Assembly: GCA_050084985.1 (NCBI GenBank)
Contig: JBITNC010000001.1
Location: forward strand, 24,490,001 to 24,554,000
Direction of reading: 5' to 3'
Origin: Nageia nagi
Lineage: Eukaryota; Pinophyta
DNA: 64,000 bases
In this document: in pieces, positions 23,613 through 36,839 of the stretch
How positions within the stretch are numbered: position 1 is the stretch's first letter
Layout: every line of letters begins with the position of its first letter
The notes under the pieces: model-generated
Seen by the model: only the letters and a program-made list of their open reading frames with translations
The model's database searches: none
Told to the model about the DNA's origin: nothing
Position numbers and translations under genes: made by a program

Positions 23613-24114
23613 TGAGAGAATTAAACTATAATAGGAACAATCCTAAACTACCAAGATCACATAAAAGCTCTCAATTCACATCTAACTATCACAAAAAGCA
23701 ATTTCACAAAGATAACATAAGATGTAAGTGGTTCCTCCAACTAGGAGTACATCCACTAACTAGATCATTACTTCAATCACAAATACAACTCTCTTATAAT
23801 CCTCCTAATATCAAATATTATACTTCTATCCTATAGCATAACTTTACTCCACAATTGGTATGTAATCATAAAGAGAGAACCTTCTATGTATAGGCTAAAA
23901 TCTCTCTTTGAATCACTCTTTTATCCAATGTACAAAAGCATGACATGCACATCCTTTTACCTAAGGGGCATGCTCATGACATGGAGTGTAGGACAAGTCA
24001 CATTATCATATTCACTTAAATACTTAATATATCAAATGATACCCTTAAGTATTAATGAACTTACATAGAAGATTTAATACAAACCTTTACAATAATGTAT
24101 TATACATTTCAACA
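23613..24114 (-). mobile_element. 3' LTR of copia element A (502 bp)
   Basis: Read on the minus strand it starts TGTTGAAATGTATAATAC and ends TTCTCTCA. It aligns end to end with 31659-32160. The TATA box is mutated to TATACATA (23885-23892, minus strand), so this copy probably lost core promoter strength. Confidence 0.9.
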
Positions 24115-24123
24115 CTCCCCCTT
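24115..24123 (-). promoter_or_regulatory. Polypurine tract of element A
   Basis: On the minus strand AAGGGGGAG immediately precedes the TG of the 3' LTR. The identical motif is found in element B at 40948-40956. Confidence 0.85.
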
Positions 24124-24844
24124 AATGCAATATTGAGATAGAGTGAGTAAGAGAGAAGAAGAAGAGAAAGTAAGAGAGTTCTCCTCCAAATAGATACAAT
24201 AGAGATGAGAAATTTTTACATATTTGTGAAGTAAGAAACATCTAGTTTGAGACTTACTAATTTTTCAAACACAATCATTAACCATAATTGATTTCAATGT
24301 ACATGAAGTAGTCATCCAACTTGAAATTATGAAGAGTCTCCAAGATCCTACATACCTGAGGTAAGTAACTTGCAATCTCAAAGGAACCTATAAGTCATAA
24401 GTAGCTCAAATAATAATATCAATTAGATGCATCATATTCATATCAATAAGGATAGATAAATCATACAAATGCCATCATGAACTGATCAATGGTGCCCTAT
24501 AAGTCATCACAAAGATGCCATGCCAAAAACTTATAGTCATCTGCTATATATATAACATATGTTGATTATCATTACAAATAAGAGCATGCACATATGAGTT
24601 TCTCACATATGGATAACTGAATAATGCCAAAAGATACATAAGAGTTCCTCACACATGAATAACTGAATAGTGCTAGATTTGGCCAATTTGTACAACAATT
24701 TCCTTATGTAGAGCAAACTTACCATGAAGGTGTACAACAAAATCAACACTCTATAGCATAAAATCCTCCTAAGGTTGAAGTTGTCATAATAAACATGAAT
24801 TCAACATAAGAATTCAAAGTTCACTCCCCTTTGAGGGCAACTTC

Positions 24845-27800
24845 ACCAATCCAATAGCATCCTTAAGCTTACATTATTGAGATTTTAGGATGGGCTTTAT
24901 GAAAAAATTAGCAAAGTTCAAGGTGGATGCACAATACTCTAGGTGTATGATGTCATTAAGAACCTTCTCTTTGATAAAATAGGCATGAATTTTCACATTT
25001 TTTGTTCTTTAATGAAAAACTAGATTCTTAGCCAAAGAAATAGCTGACTAATTATCTAAAGAGATAAAAAATGAGCCACCTTGCTCATACTCAATTTCTT
25101 TTAGAAGATGCTTTAACCAAATGGGTTCCTAGATTGCAAAAGATATGGCATAATATTTAGCTTCTATGGTAGAAAGGGAAATAATAGGTTGCTTCTTGGA
25201 AGCCCAAGAGATAGCACCTAAACTAATGCTAAACACATATGCAAAGGTTGAATTATTATCATCTTTATCTCCTCTATAGTCAAAATCTAAGAATCCAAAG
25301 AGAATAAATGAGGGAAACATGGAATACTTGAGATCAAGATCTTTAGTCCTTACAACATACCTCAAGATTTTTTTAATAGCATTGAGGTGCTCAACATAAG
25401 GTTTCTGCATAAATTATGCCATCAAATTCACTGCAAAGGTAATATCTGACTTTGATATAATCAAATATAAAAGAATACCAATTAATTACTTGTAAGTTGT
25501 AGCATTAGCTAACTAAGAATTGGAACTTAGAGAAATAGTAATTCTAGAAGAGATTGAGATCACAACATATCTACACTCCTCCATTCCAAACTTTTGTAGG
25601 ATGTTTGATATATACTTAGATTGATTTAGGTAAGTACAATCTTTGTATTGATACATTTGCATTCCAAGATAGTAGTGTAAGAGACCAAGATCAATCATTT
25701 CAAATGTTGCCTTAAGTTTGGATATGCACTCTTAAATAATTTCATCATTATTTCTAGTAATCAAAAGATCATGCACATAAAGGAGAATCAAGACCACATC
25801 TTTCCCTTAATTGAGCACATATAGATCAGATTCAAAAAAATACTTGAAGAATCCAATGTCTATAAAGTACCTTGAAATATTTTTATACCAGGCTTAAGGT
25901 GCTTGCTTAAGTCCATATAAAGATTTCTTTAGCTTGCACACAAAAGACTTTACCTTCCATAATAAACCCTTTTGGTTGATTCATGAATATTTTCACATCT
26001 AAGTCACCATTGAGAAATGCAATCTTGATGTAAAGTTGAAACATTTTCCATCCTTGAGCTATAGAAAGAGTAAGGATAACTCTCACAGTACGCATATTTA
26101 CCATGGGAGTAAAGGTTTCTTCATAATCTACATTTTATTTCTAAGTAAAACCTTTAGCTAATAACCTTGCATTGTATTTCTCAATATCTCCTACTGAATT
26201 GAACTTGACCTTGTAGATCCACTTATTACCAATCATATTCTTTTCATTGGGATAAGGAACCAAGTCCCAAGTTTTATTTTTCATAAGCACCTCATACTCC
26301 ATTTTCATGTCTTCCATTTAGCACTTATGCTTAGAAGTTTCTTTGAAAGTTGAGGGCTCATGCTTATTATCAATCTTGGTAATTAAAAATTTATTCAAGG
26401 TCATGCTCCTTGTTACCCTTTATGTTGGAGAATTTTGTTCTTAAGGTGACTCGTCTATATCAATATCTATCTAGCTAGGTGCAACTAAAGAGTCCTCTAA
26501 ATCATCAACATCCTCATTAGAAGTAGATTCTTCATAAAGTTCATTGAACTTTACATCTCTTGAAATAAACATAACTTTGTAGTATAGAGTATAGAGCCTG
26601 TAGCCTTTATGTTGACTGTCATAACTTAAAAAAATATATTTTTTAGCTCTTTTATCTAACTTCTTTTTTTTTCAACAATAATGTAGGAGAATGCTTCACA
26701 ACCAAAAATCCTAAGGTGAGAAATGTTAGGTTTTCTTCTTGACCATGCCTCAAAAGAAGTTTTACTTTGAATGGATTTTATGGGATACCTATTCAAGGTG
26801 TAAAAAGCAGTGCTCATAGTTTCATCCCATAAGAATTTAAGAATACTACCCAACATGCATTTAACCATCTCCATAATTATTCTATTTTTTTCTTTTAGCA
26901 ACACTATTCTGCTAAGGAGTGTATGAAATTGTAAATTGCCTCTTAATTCCACACTTAGCACAATAGTCATTGAACTCATTACTATTATATTCTATCCCAT
27001 TATTTGATCTTAAAATTTTAATTTTAAGGTTAGTTTGATTCTCAAAAAAGGCTTTAAAAATATTAAAACTCTCAAAGGTTTGATCTTTGTGCTCAAGTAG
27101 ATACCCAAAGGTCATCCTACTAAAGTCATAAATGAAAATCAAGATGTAAGATGCTCTTTAAAGTGACATAGTCTGAAATGGACCCATCAAATATGAATGC
27201 ATAATTTTAAGAGGCTAATATACTCTTGTTGCCTTATCTTTTTCAAAATTTTATTTATGCATCTTACCAAGAATGCACTTCTTGTATAGACCAATTAAAA
27301 GAGAAATTGAAGGTAAACCTTTCATAAGTTCTTAATTTTTTATATATTGAATACTCTTTTGGTTAAGGTGCCCTAAATTATGGTGCCATAGATTGCTTTT
27401 AGAATACATACTAGAAGTAAGACACATCTTTGATAGAACTTGATCCATAATGTAGAGGTTATCTTTCATAGATTCTTTAACCAAAGTGATAAGTCTTTTT
27501 TTAATGCACTAAGATTGAGAGGTTAACTCAAAAGAGTACCCTTTTCTAGCTACTTAGATTACAAAAAGAAGGTTCATCATTAACTTAGGAACATAGAGGA
27601 CATTTTCAAGAATCTTTCCATTAATTAACACACTCCCAATTCCTTGGACTTCAAGGGTAGAGTTATCACCTATCACAACTATATCTTTTTTATATTTGTG
27701 AAAGTTATCAAACTTTTCTTTTTCAAAGCATAAGTGACTAGTGCAACCAAAGTCAACAATCCATTTAGTTGAAAAAGAGTGAGACAAGGAGTAGAGCACT
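24845..27800 (-). pseudogene. Copia pol remnant of element A (protease, integrase, RT, RNase H)
   Basis: Blocks in copia order on the minus strand: protease VDFGCTSHLC (27743-27757), pre-integrase and integrase core with LRSNNGIEY near 27000 (the usual RSDNG Asp is Asn), a changed RT box YVHD at 25768-25779 instead of YVDD, then RNase H with GAISWASKKQPIISLSTIEAKY near 25160-25220 and a C-terminal segment ending near 24845 (KDAIGLVKLP-like). Many stops and frameshifts separate the blocks, so no enzyme can be made. Unlike element B, the RNase H domain is retained. Confidence 0.85.
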
Positions 27801-27829
27801 GTAGCAAAACCAACATGAATATTTTTTTT

Positions 27830-28773
27830 CTTTGTAGTTCTTTACATTTCCATTGCCTTTGTTCTTTTTTTCTTTTTTCTTTTTGTAGCAATCAATTTAT
27901 TTATGACATTGAATGCCATAATAGTTACGATTTCCATCAAACTTTTCCATAGGATAAAGAGTGTTTGCTTTGCATTTTCCACCTCTTTGTTTGAAATGAT
28001 TGTTGTTGCTGTTGTTTCTATTGTTGTGGTTGTTATTTCTATTGTACTTATTGTTGTTGTAGCCATTTCCTCTTTTTTCAAACCTTTTTAAGGAAGAAGA
28101 ATAAGATTTATTTTGATGGTTTAACTTCTTGTTGAAAGAAGTTTTAGTTGCTCCAAGAGCAATGTTATTATCCTTAAGAGAAGAAATCAACCTTTTATTG
28201 TTAAGGGTTTCCTCATGCTTCAATAGATGCCTTGAAAGGTTCTCAAAGGAAAAGACTTCTTTTTCATCATCAAGTCTTATTTACATAATCATCATAAAGT
28301 TTTCAAACTTTAAAGAGAGGCTTTGAAGAATGATGAAGACCATGAACTCATCATTGATCCAATTACACCTATAAGCAACAAGTTGGGTCCTTAGGTCAAT
28401 AATTTTATTTAAGTAGATAGCCATATTTTTATTTTTTCTTGATAAGATTGAAGCAACTTTTGAAGAATGATAAATATTCTTAAAAAAGTTAAATCAAAGT
28501 AGATTTGCCTAAGCTTATCCCATGCTTCCTTTGTTGAGGTTGAAGAGGATAGCAATAGGAGCACATCATCTAAAATTGCATGGTAAATCATGAAGTTTGC
28601 CAACTTATTCTTTGTATTGTATATTTCTAGTGCCTTCTCATCTGTGAGAGGTACAAGGTTTTCATTTACTATTTGCCAAAGCTTCCTTGCCTACAATTTG
28701 CTCTCATTCAAGGTTTCCAAATTCCATAGATGGAACCATCAAGAATATGTTTGGGTAAAAAGGATTCTACCAT
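27830..28773 (-). pseudogene. Copia gag remnant of element A
   Basis: The start codon at 28773 (minus) begins MVESFLPKHILDG, parallel to MGDSFLPKQILDG in element B. The capsid-like domain includes STKEAWDKLRQIY near 28520-28560. An asparagine-rich linker (NNNKYNRNNNHNNRNNSNNN, around 28000-28070) precedes a degenerate zinc knuckle that keeps little of the CX2CX4HX4C pattern. Stops occur early after the start. Confidence 0.75.
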
Positions 28774-29639
28774 TTGATACAAAAAAATATGAAATAATAA
28801 GCATGTGTTTTCAATAAATAATATTAGATGTTAAGTTTAACCAAGTAAATAATACATGTTACATTTAGTACTAAAAATATGCTTTATTTGATTCACATGT
28901 GCAAATATTCTATAATTTAAATAATAACCCATGTAACCAAATACATTTCTCATCTTAAGAACCTTAGATGTAGAGTGACATTATTAAGGCTTATTTTCTT
29001 ATCTAAAAATTAAACCTTCACTTGAATGCCCACATAAGAGGAGCCCAAGTACTACCAATCCTCAATTAATTCCCCTTGAGAAGTAATATACTCTCACAAA
29101 GAGAAGTATTAGCTATTTTTCAAGGTTCTAATATTTATTGGATCAACCAAATTATTAATTTTTATTAGGTTTCAAGTTATCCTCCTAGGTTATCAAGATA
29201 ATCCCTGAATGGATGTGTGGATATGTGGTATCACTACACACATACCTATCCATTTATTAGAGTTAAATCTAGACCAACAAAGGACTTAAGGGAAATTGCA
29301 AAGTATAGATTTTTCACCACTTGGATCATCAAATTTAAAGGCTCCAATCCCCCTATCCTCACCTTGTGGCTCCCTAAACAATTCATGTTGTGGAATGTAC
29401 ATGCGAATGTGTTCATTTTAGGGGGTTGCTCATATCAATATTTGCATTTTTATTTGCATAAAAAAATAAATCAAAGTGTGAAACATGAGGTAAAATATCA
29501 TAAGTAAAACATTATCCATGCAAAAAAAATTTGAAATCTAAGTGTCCAATGGGTTTTATTTACCAACCCCTAAAGGATATCTCTATATCATCACTTATTT
29601 TGCACAAGTCCATTCCATACTTTGCATAAGGATAAATAC

Positions 29640-30010
29640 TCAACATGCATTCTTAAGTCATAAGCATGCATCTTAAAAATTTTTATGTCCTAAACATTAA
29701 CTTAAAAAATTTAAGTCCTTAAGCATGCATTAAAATAAATTAAGCTTTAAGCATTAAAAAAAATGCATTATTTACATAGCTTTAAAAAATTTAAATAAGC
29801 ATGCATCATTCCAATAAATTAAGTAAGAAGCATGCACTATTTAACTTAAGAATTAAGTAATAAGCATGCATCAATCCATAACTTAAAAAATTAAGTTCGC
29901 ATGCATTATAACTTAAAAAATTAAGTACTAAGCATGCATTTAAAAAAAAATTACTAAGCATAAGCATGCATCCCATTTTTTTTTAACTTTTAGTAATAAG
30001 CATACGAATG
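29640..30010. repeat. Degenerate array with CATGCAT motif
   Basis: Around ten AAGCATGCAT-like words occur in about 370 bp (for example near 29664, 29723, 29800, 29830, 29862, 29931, 29964), separated by AT-rich spacers containing ACTTAAAAAATTAAGT. Spacing is 30-75 bp, so unit length is loose. Element B shows only a decayed version of this segment. Confidence 0.65.
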
Positions 30011-30589
30011 CATCTAAAATTAAGACATGTAATAAAAATTTAAGTAAAATATTTATACCAATTTTCCCCCTCTTTTACTTAAAAATTATCCCCTAGAGAT
30101 AGTATACTAGCTTTACTTTAGATAAAAAATTTGCATGCTAAAAAAAACTTATCTTCTAAGAGAAAAAAAATTATTTTACCTTCATTAAAGTTTATATTTT
30201 TGAGTAAAAAAAATACTTCAAGTAAACAAATTAAATAAACCATCATTACTTAACCAATAAATGAAGGAGAAATCTATACTCCACTTCATGCATTTAATAT
30301 GACAGACTAAGTCCACACTCCACTTGAATGCACCCACCAAATTCAATGCTTTTATGCATTTTTACTCCACACATAGCAAGTCATGATGGAAAAAAGTAAA
30401 CTTGCTTGTAAAAACAAACATAGTTATTGCCTAAAAAAGAAATGCAGCTACCAAAAATTAATGCAAAAAAGCAGGCGAGGACTTAAAAAATTAAAGGAGG
30501 AGCATAGGAAAAAAAATAGAGAGGAAAAAAATAAAAGTGAATTCATGAGGGCTAAGCTTGGGAGACCAATAATGAAGTAGAGGAGGTTG

Positions 30590-30930
30590 TAAAGGAGGCT
30601 ACTATAGGAGGCCATGAAGGGTGGTAGTGGTCACGAGTAGAGTGGGAGGTAATGCAATGGGAGGCCACAAGTTACATGGCTGGGTGGTAGGGGGAGGCAA
30701 TGCGATGGGAGGTCACAATGTGTGATTGGGTAGCAAGGGGGGAGGTGGTGAGACGGGAGGCCATAGGTTGCACGGTTGGGTAACAAGGGGGAAGTGATGT
30801 AATGGGAGGTCATAAGTTATGCTGCTAGATGCCAAGGGTGGTAGGAGGCTACGAGGCAACAAGGGCTGCTAGGATGGCAATAAGCCACTAGGCGATAGGG
30901 GCCACCAGGGTGGTAGGCCATTGGACAATG
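30590..30930. repeat. G-rich degenerate repeat block in the leader of element A
   Basis: Words such as GGGAGGCCAYAAGTT and GGTAGCAAGGGGGAGG recur every 55-65 bp between 30640 and 30830, then decay. The block corresponds, in reverse complement, to the GCTCCTYRTGGCTCC-rich blocks in B (about 34540-34990) and in the extra leader copy (about 42000-42420). Confidence 0.65.
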
Positions 30931-31643
30931 TTCCTTCCCCTCAAATTTTTTTTTGGAAAAATCTTGATATATAAAAAATAAAAAAAAAACTTAATATTTT
31001 TACATTTTTTTTATGATAGAATATTACTATATCATAAATGAATTTTTATTATGCCCCCATTTAAATTTTTTTTGTAGCAAAACTCTCAAAACAAATTATC
31101 CTCCTCTCCCTTTTTTTTGTAAATGCTCATGCCTTCATTTTATAGTAATATATTCAGAAAAAAAAAATACAACTAACATAAAAACATGTTAGTATATATA
31201 TGAAAATTTTTACAATAATATATTACTATTTTTAAGCAAATAGTAATAACATAAAGAATGTTAGTATATATTGCAATTTTCATCATATATTGCTATTAAG
31301 CAAATGTTGTGATAAATTGAACTAACACATACATTTAATTTGAATATAATATGCAAAAAAGAATACAATTTTTGTATACTAACCCCTTTTAAAGTAATTG
31401 TAGTAATTTAAAAATTGCAAGTAACATAGAGGATTAGTAAAAATAAAATTGTAACTTGTTAACCATAAATTAAAAGGACTAACACATAGCAAGTAATATG
31501 TTAGTAGCATAATGTAATAATCCATAAAATAACCAAGGAGAAGAAAATTTATACCTTCTCTTAGTTTTAGCTCACTAATGGATTGTAAGATTTGGAATGA
31601 AGAAGAGCTTCCACACCAAGGATGAGAAGAGGAGGTTCTAAGT

Positions 31644-31656
31644 GGCTCTGATACCA
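31644..31656 (-). promoter_or_regulatory. Primer-binding site of element A
   Basis: The minus strand reads TGGTATCAGAGCC two bases inside the 5' LTR. It is the standard copia site complementary to the 3' end of initiator methionine tRNA, with no mismatch in the first 12 positions as I know the motif. Confidence 0.9.
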
Positions 31657-31658
31657 AA

Positions 31659-32160
31659 TAAGAGAATTGAAATATAAAAAGAATAATCCTAAACTACCAA
31701 CATCACATGAAAGCTCTCAATTCACATCTAACTATCACACAACGCAATCTCACAAAGATAACATAAGATGTAAGTGGTTCCTCCAACTAGGAGTACATCC
31801 ACTAACTAGATCTTTACTTCACTCACAAATACAACTCTCTTACAATCCTCCTAATCTCAACTCCTACACTTGTATCCTATAGAATAATTTTACTCCACAA
31901 TTGGTGTGTAATCACAAAGAGGGAGCCCTTCTATTTATAGGCCAAAATCTCTTTTTAGATCACCCTTTTATCCAATGTACAAAAGCATGACATGCACATA
32001 TTTTTACCCAAAGAGCATGCTCATGACATGGAGTTAGGACAAGTTACATTATAATATTCACTTAATAACTTAAGGTATCAAATGATACCCTTAAGAATTA
32101 GTGAACTTACATACAAGATTTAATACAAACCTTTACAATAATGCATTATACATTCTAGCA
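31659..32160 (-). mobile_element. 5' LTR of copia element A (502 bp)
   Basis: On the minus strand it starts TGCTAGAATGTATAATGC and ends TTCTCTTA (expected CA mutated to TA). TATAAATA is intact on the minus strand at 31932-31939, so this copy holds the promoter of the element. Colinear with 23613-24114. Confidence 0.9.
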
Positions 32161-33539
32161 ACAATAAGTTCAACAACTACTGAGACTAGGTATGGTCCTT
32201 GATGTTGATGGTGTTTGGGATATTATATAAATATTTTCATTGTGTTTTATATTTGCACATTTCTTGTTCATTGTTTAGTTCAATTTTGCAATGTTTCATG
32301 TTAAATTGAGTACTTTTGTGTGCCTATAACTAAGAGACAATGTTGGAACCCAATTATGTCGCTATGTTCATATCAAGTTTTAGTCAAAATTTTGATTTCT
32401 CATTTTTAATGTGTATTTTATTACAAAAATTATATTTTTTCATCTTTGTTTTATGCTTTCTAGCACATGATTTGAAAATTTGACAAATTGGATGTTAGTC
32501 TGTAAAATATGTTTCTCCTTCTATTCATTAACTTTTAGGCCTCTTTTTCCATTAATTAGGTTATGTATTGAGTATGCATTTTCTTATTACACACATTCTT
32601 TCTCCTTATCCAACTACTACCACTGTATTCCAACACTACCGCTTTGTTATATCTAAATATGATGTGCTTGTTTCCTTTTTTCTCATCTTTCATCTTAGCT
32701 AAAATCATCATGTATGCAATTTGATTGTTATGGATTTGTTTTTTTAAAGTTTATCTATATTAAATATGTGGTTCAAAATTTTACTTTTGCATATTGTTGC
32801 TTTACATATTTGCCAAAATTTTTGTGTTAATTGCTTAAAATTTAAATGGACATAGCAAAATCTCAAACATGGTCCTAATCAATTAAAAAGCAAAACATCA
32901 AAATAGAACACATATAAGCATAACAAAAAATGTACATATATATAATCAAAAAAATAAATCATGTATCCATAGGTCATAAAACATATGTCCATAATAACAC
33001 CATAACAAAACATGTCCTTGGTACACTAAACTAATTTTCCCCATAGGAACTATGACCCATGGATGGATCTTGGGTCCTATTCCTAAACCTATACCTCAAT
33101 CAACTGGTAGATATAGTATTCATTGTCTGGGCATATTAAAGGAGTTGATTATCCTTCAATGTAATTAGGTATTGAAGCATCTTCACCTCCTGATATTGCA
33201 TCACATGAGGTAAAGTCTAAAATGTATCAATCTTCCCCTATAGGACACCATTTGGTCATCTTGATACTTTAGTTGTAACTGTAGGCTCACTACCTATGCT
33301 TGTAGTGCCATCATCTGAGACTCCAATCCTATATCATAAATAATTTATCAGTTTTTCTCCTCAAACTAAAAATAGTAAGTAAACCAAATTCCTAGATTCT
33401 AGGCATACCTAAGGTATCAATCAAAGGAGTTGTAACTCTTGATAAGAATGGTGCATATGGATCTACTGGTTGGGTAGGTGGTGGAACATCACCTATATCC
33501 ATGGGATCCTCTCCTACCATATATATCTCCTCCTTATTA
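32161..33539. other. Spacer between the two copia elements, no gene recognised
   Basis: AT-rich DNA that once adjoined the gypsy gag remnant on the other side of element A. On the minus strand around 33430-33500 a short frame reads MDIGDVPPPTQPVDPYAPF, which looks protein-like but is followed by stops. I cannot assign it. The left LTR of element B begins abruptly at about 33540. Confidence 0.4.
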
Positions 33540-33996
33540 TTGTTTATATAAGTTCACTAATACTTAAGGGTATCATTTGATACCTTACATATTTAAGTGA
33601 ATATGATAATGCAACTTGTCCTACACTCTATGTCATGAGCATGCCCCTTGGGTAAAAGGATGTGCATGTCATGCTTTTGTACATTGGATAAAAGGGTGAT
33701 CCAAAGAGGGATTTTGGCCTATAAATAGAAAGTTCCCTCTTTGTAATAATACACCAATTTATGGAGTAAAGTTATGCTATAGGATAGTGTTTAGGAGAAA
33801 ATATTAGGAGGATTGTAAGAGTTCATATTTATGAATGAAGTGAGATCTAGTTAATGGATGTACTCCTAGTTGGAGGAACCACTTATATCTTGAATTATCT
33901 TTGTGAGATTGCTTTTCATATTGTTAAAAGTGATTTGTGAGCTTTCATGTGATCTTGGTTATTTAGAGTTGTTCATGTTATAGTTCAATTCCCTCA
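33540..33996 (+). mobile_element. 5' LTR of element B, left end truncated
   Basis: It aligns with 40957-41437 from about TAAGTTCACTAATACTTAAGGG to the CCCTCA end, but the first 20-30 bases of the LTR, including TGTTAGAATA, are missing or replaced. TATAAATA is present at 33720-33727. Confidence 0.8.
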
Positions 33997-33998
33997 TG

Positions 33999-34010
33999 TG
34001 GTATTAGAAC
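33999..34010 (+). promoter_or_regulatory. Degenerate primer-binding site of element B
   Basis: TGGTATTAGAAC lies two bases after the LTR; compared with TGGTATCAGAGC it has two changes, both C-to-T or G-to-A transitions. Confidence 0.8.
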
Positions 34011-36839
34011 TTGGTGTGGAAGCTCTTATTCAATATTTTGGGATATCTTCATCCTTATTCATCATCTTTGGAGGTTTACTCTTCATTGTGAGGTAAAATC
34101 AAGAGAAAGTATAACTCCTCTCATTTTATTGGCTTTTTTTTACCAATGATATTAAATTATATGTTATGTGCTAGTTCATTTACTTTGGGCAATTTGCCTT
34201 ATATATTTTTGCTATTACAAAAATAATTACCTTAATCCTCCTATTAAAAAAATTATGGTTGTACTCAATAAGTTTTTTTTATATATATACTAACACAAAG
34301 GTAATTTTTTTCCCATTTACTAAAATTATTGTTAAAATAATTATAAATGGTTCATTTATTCAAGATATGACCATTTTATTTTATAACAAAAAAATGTATA
34401 TTCTTATTTGAAACTAATAAAAAGAAGGGGAAAGTGTGTTTTTTTTTTGCAAAACTTTATATGCATTACTTACACTTGTATATACATTTTTCAATGTTGG
34501 GGGGCTATTCTTTATTTTGTTTATAAAAAAAAGAGGTAAGGGAGAAATGTGGTGGTTGGTAGCATAGCTCTTGGCTGGTGGAGGTAGAGTATTTGGTGGT
34601 TAACAATGTAGCTCTTAACTGGTGGTGGTCCTCCTCTTAATCTGCACTAGCTCTTTGTTGGCCTATATAGGCTCCCTCCCCACTTCTCTCATTGTTGCTC
34701 CTTGTAGCTCCCTACTCATTGCTCCTCCACACCATTTCTCCTCTATAACCCATCTGTGTTGCCCCTCGTAGCATCGCACCCCTTCTTGTAGCTCCATCTT
34801 GTTGCACCATTTCTCATGGCTAGCTCCTTATTGCCACTCACAATTAGCTCCTTATTACCACTCATGGCTCTATCTACACCACTCCTTGTGGCTCCCTCCT
34901 TGCCATCGCTTCTCCATAGCACTCCTCATAGATCCCACAGATGCTGCTCCTCATGGAACACTCCTCTGTTGACACCACTGCTCACACCTCCTCTCTTTTT
35001 TGGTGTTATTATTTAACTTGTGTGGCCTTATTTATTTTACAAACATACTCTATCTTTCTACAAGTGCATGATTATTTGGTATTAAATGGAAGTCCTTTTT
35101 CTTTTTCTTGGTGTTTGTTCACATAATTTTTTTTTGCCTTGCTTGCCAACCAACCTATCCTCATTAAGGTATGTCTGACTTAGAGTACTTAGGAAATTTT
35201 TTTTGCATTAAATAGCTAAGTTAAATGCAAGTTTTTTGAGTACATGCCTTCCAAATTATGTACGCTTCATTAATTTCTCTCAGGTTTAATGATGAGTATT
35301 TTACTTGTTAAATAGAGAAATTTATTATGAAGTGCACAATTTAAATGCTTACTCATCATGCACTTTTCTTTGAATAAAAGGAATTTTTTTTTAAAGCATA
35401 AGGCAATATTTTTTTACTTAGTTAATTTTTTTTAAAGCCTAGAATTAAAATTTTGCCTTAGAAAAAATTTTCAAGCAATTTTTCTTAGTGCTTATAAATT
35501 TGGTAATTTTTTACCTTTTTTATGTAAAATGTGATAATAGTGGCAATTTTTTAAAGTAATTTAGCTTATGACACTAAGCATTTATTAAAGAATCATTTTT
35601 TTAAAGTAAAAAATGGAGGAAATATTTTATGAATTGAACTTTTTTTACTTAAAATTTTAGATCCTTTATGCTTAGAATGCATGTTACTCCTCATGCAAGT
35701 TATAAATGGACTTATGTAAATTATGGAAATGATGCATGCTAAGTATTTATCTCTATTCACTTAGGCAAAAGTGGTAATTGTTTACTTTAAACATGGCATC
35801 AATTTTTTACCTTTCATAAATACTTAGGCATTTATTGAAAAACATGCATACTACTCTTTTAATGCTATTTAGGGATCATGTTTAAGTATAAGAGGGGAAA
35901 GTTTATGAAATATTTACTTAAATTTTTTGATCCTCTACAATATGGCATGTTTATTACTTAGAATATTTTATGCCTTTCTAAGTTTTTTATTGATAAAATC
36001 CTTATGCAAAGTTATGTATGAACTTGTGCAAATTATGGATGTATGTAAAGATGTCTTTTAGGGGTTGGTAAACAAAACCCATTGAACTCTTAGGTTTCAA
36101 ATTGCAAATGGATGATGTTTTATTTATGTATTTTAATTCATGTTTTGTACTTTTTACTTATGCAAAAATAGTAAAAATTGAAATGTGCAACCCCTTAAAA
36201 TGAACACATCTGCATGTACATTCTACAATATGATTTGTTTGAGGAGCCATGAGGTGAAGATAGGCGGACTGAAACCTTTAAGTATGATGATCCAAATGGT
36301 GAAAAGTTTGTACTTATCAATTTATCTTAAGTCCTCTATTAGTTTGGACATAACTCCAATAGGTGGATAGGTATGTGTGTAGTGATACCACAAGTTTGCA
36401 CATCCATTTAGGGATTATCCTGATAACTTAGGAGGATAACTTAAAATCTAATTAAGATTAATAATTTGTTCGATCCAATAAACATCATAACCTTGCAAAA
36501 TAGTAGGTATTTCTTCTTGTGAGAAAGTATAATACTGACCAAGGTGAACTAGTTGAGGATTGGTAGTACTTGGGCTCCTCTTGTGTGGGCATCCATGTGA
36601 AAGCCTAATTTTAGGCAAGAAAACAAGCCTAAAAAATGACACTCTACATCTATAGTTCTTGAGATGAAAAATGCATTTGGGTACATGGATTATTATTTGA
36701 GTTGCAAACATTTGCTCTAGTAAATTGATCAAGCATGTCTTAGTTAATGGAATGAAACATGTATTACTTGGTTAAAACTTAAACATATAATGTTGTTTAT
36801 TGAACCACATGGTTATTATTTCATATTTTTGTGTAGCAA
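34011..36839 (+). mobile_element. Leader region of element B, about 2.83 kb
   Basis: Non-coding stretch between primer site and gag start. 34540-34990 is a GC-richer degenerate repeat with CTCCTYGTGGCTCC-like words; the rest is AT-rich. The first part (34011-35422) is repeated at about 41452-42841. No conserved frame is seen. Confidence 0.75.

Larger units (their letters stand above)
28774..31643 (-). mobile_element. Leader region of element A, about 2.87 kb
   Basis: This is the untranslated stretch between the primer-binding site and the gag start. It is extremely AT-rich with A-runs and T-runs, but contains a GC-richer repeat block (30590-30930) and an array of CATGCA words (29640-30010). 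Element B has a leader of matching length and partly matching sequence, so the long leader is a family character. The open frames on both strands look like composition effects. Confidence 0.75.
23613..32160 (-). mobile_element. Ty1/copia retrotransposon A, full length, minus strand
   Basis: All landmarks are present on the minus strand: a 502-bp 5' LTR (31659-32160), a tRNA-iMet-type primer site, a leader of about 2.9 kb, gag, protease, integrase, RT and RNase H in copia order, a polypurine tract and a 502-bp 3' LTR (23613-24114). Flanks are ACAAC on the left and ACAAT on the right, a likely 5-bp target duplication with one mutation. By eye the LTRs differ at roughly one base in ten, so insertion is ancient. 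The coding part has many stops. It belongs to the same family as element B. It was inserted just downstream of the gypsy gag remnant. Confidence 0.9.

Noticed and set aside
34816-35126. Ser/Leu-rich frame in the leader of element B
   Set aside because: It reads the degenerate CTCC repeat block, is interrupted in the homologous blocks at 30.6-30.9 kb and 42.0-42.4 kb, and shows no conserved protein.
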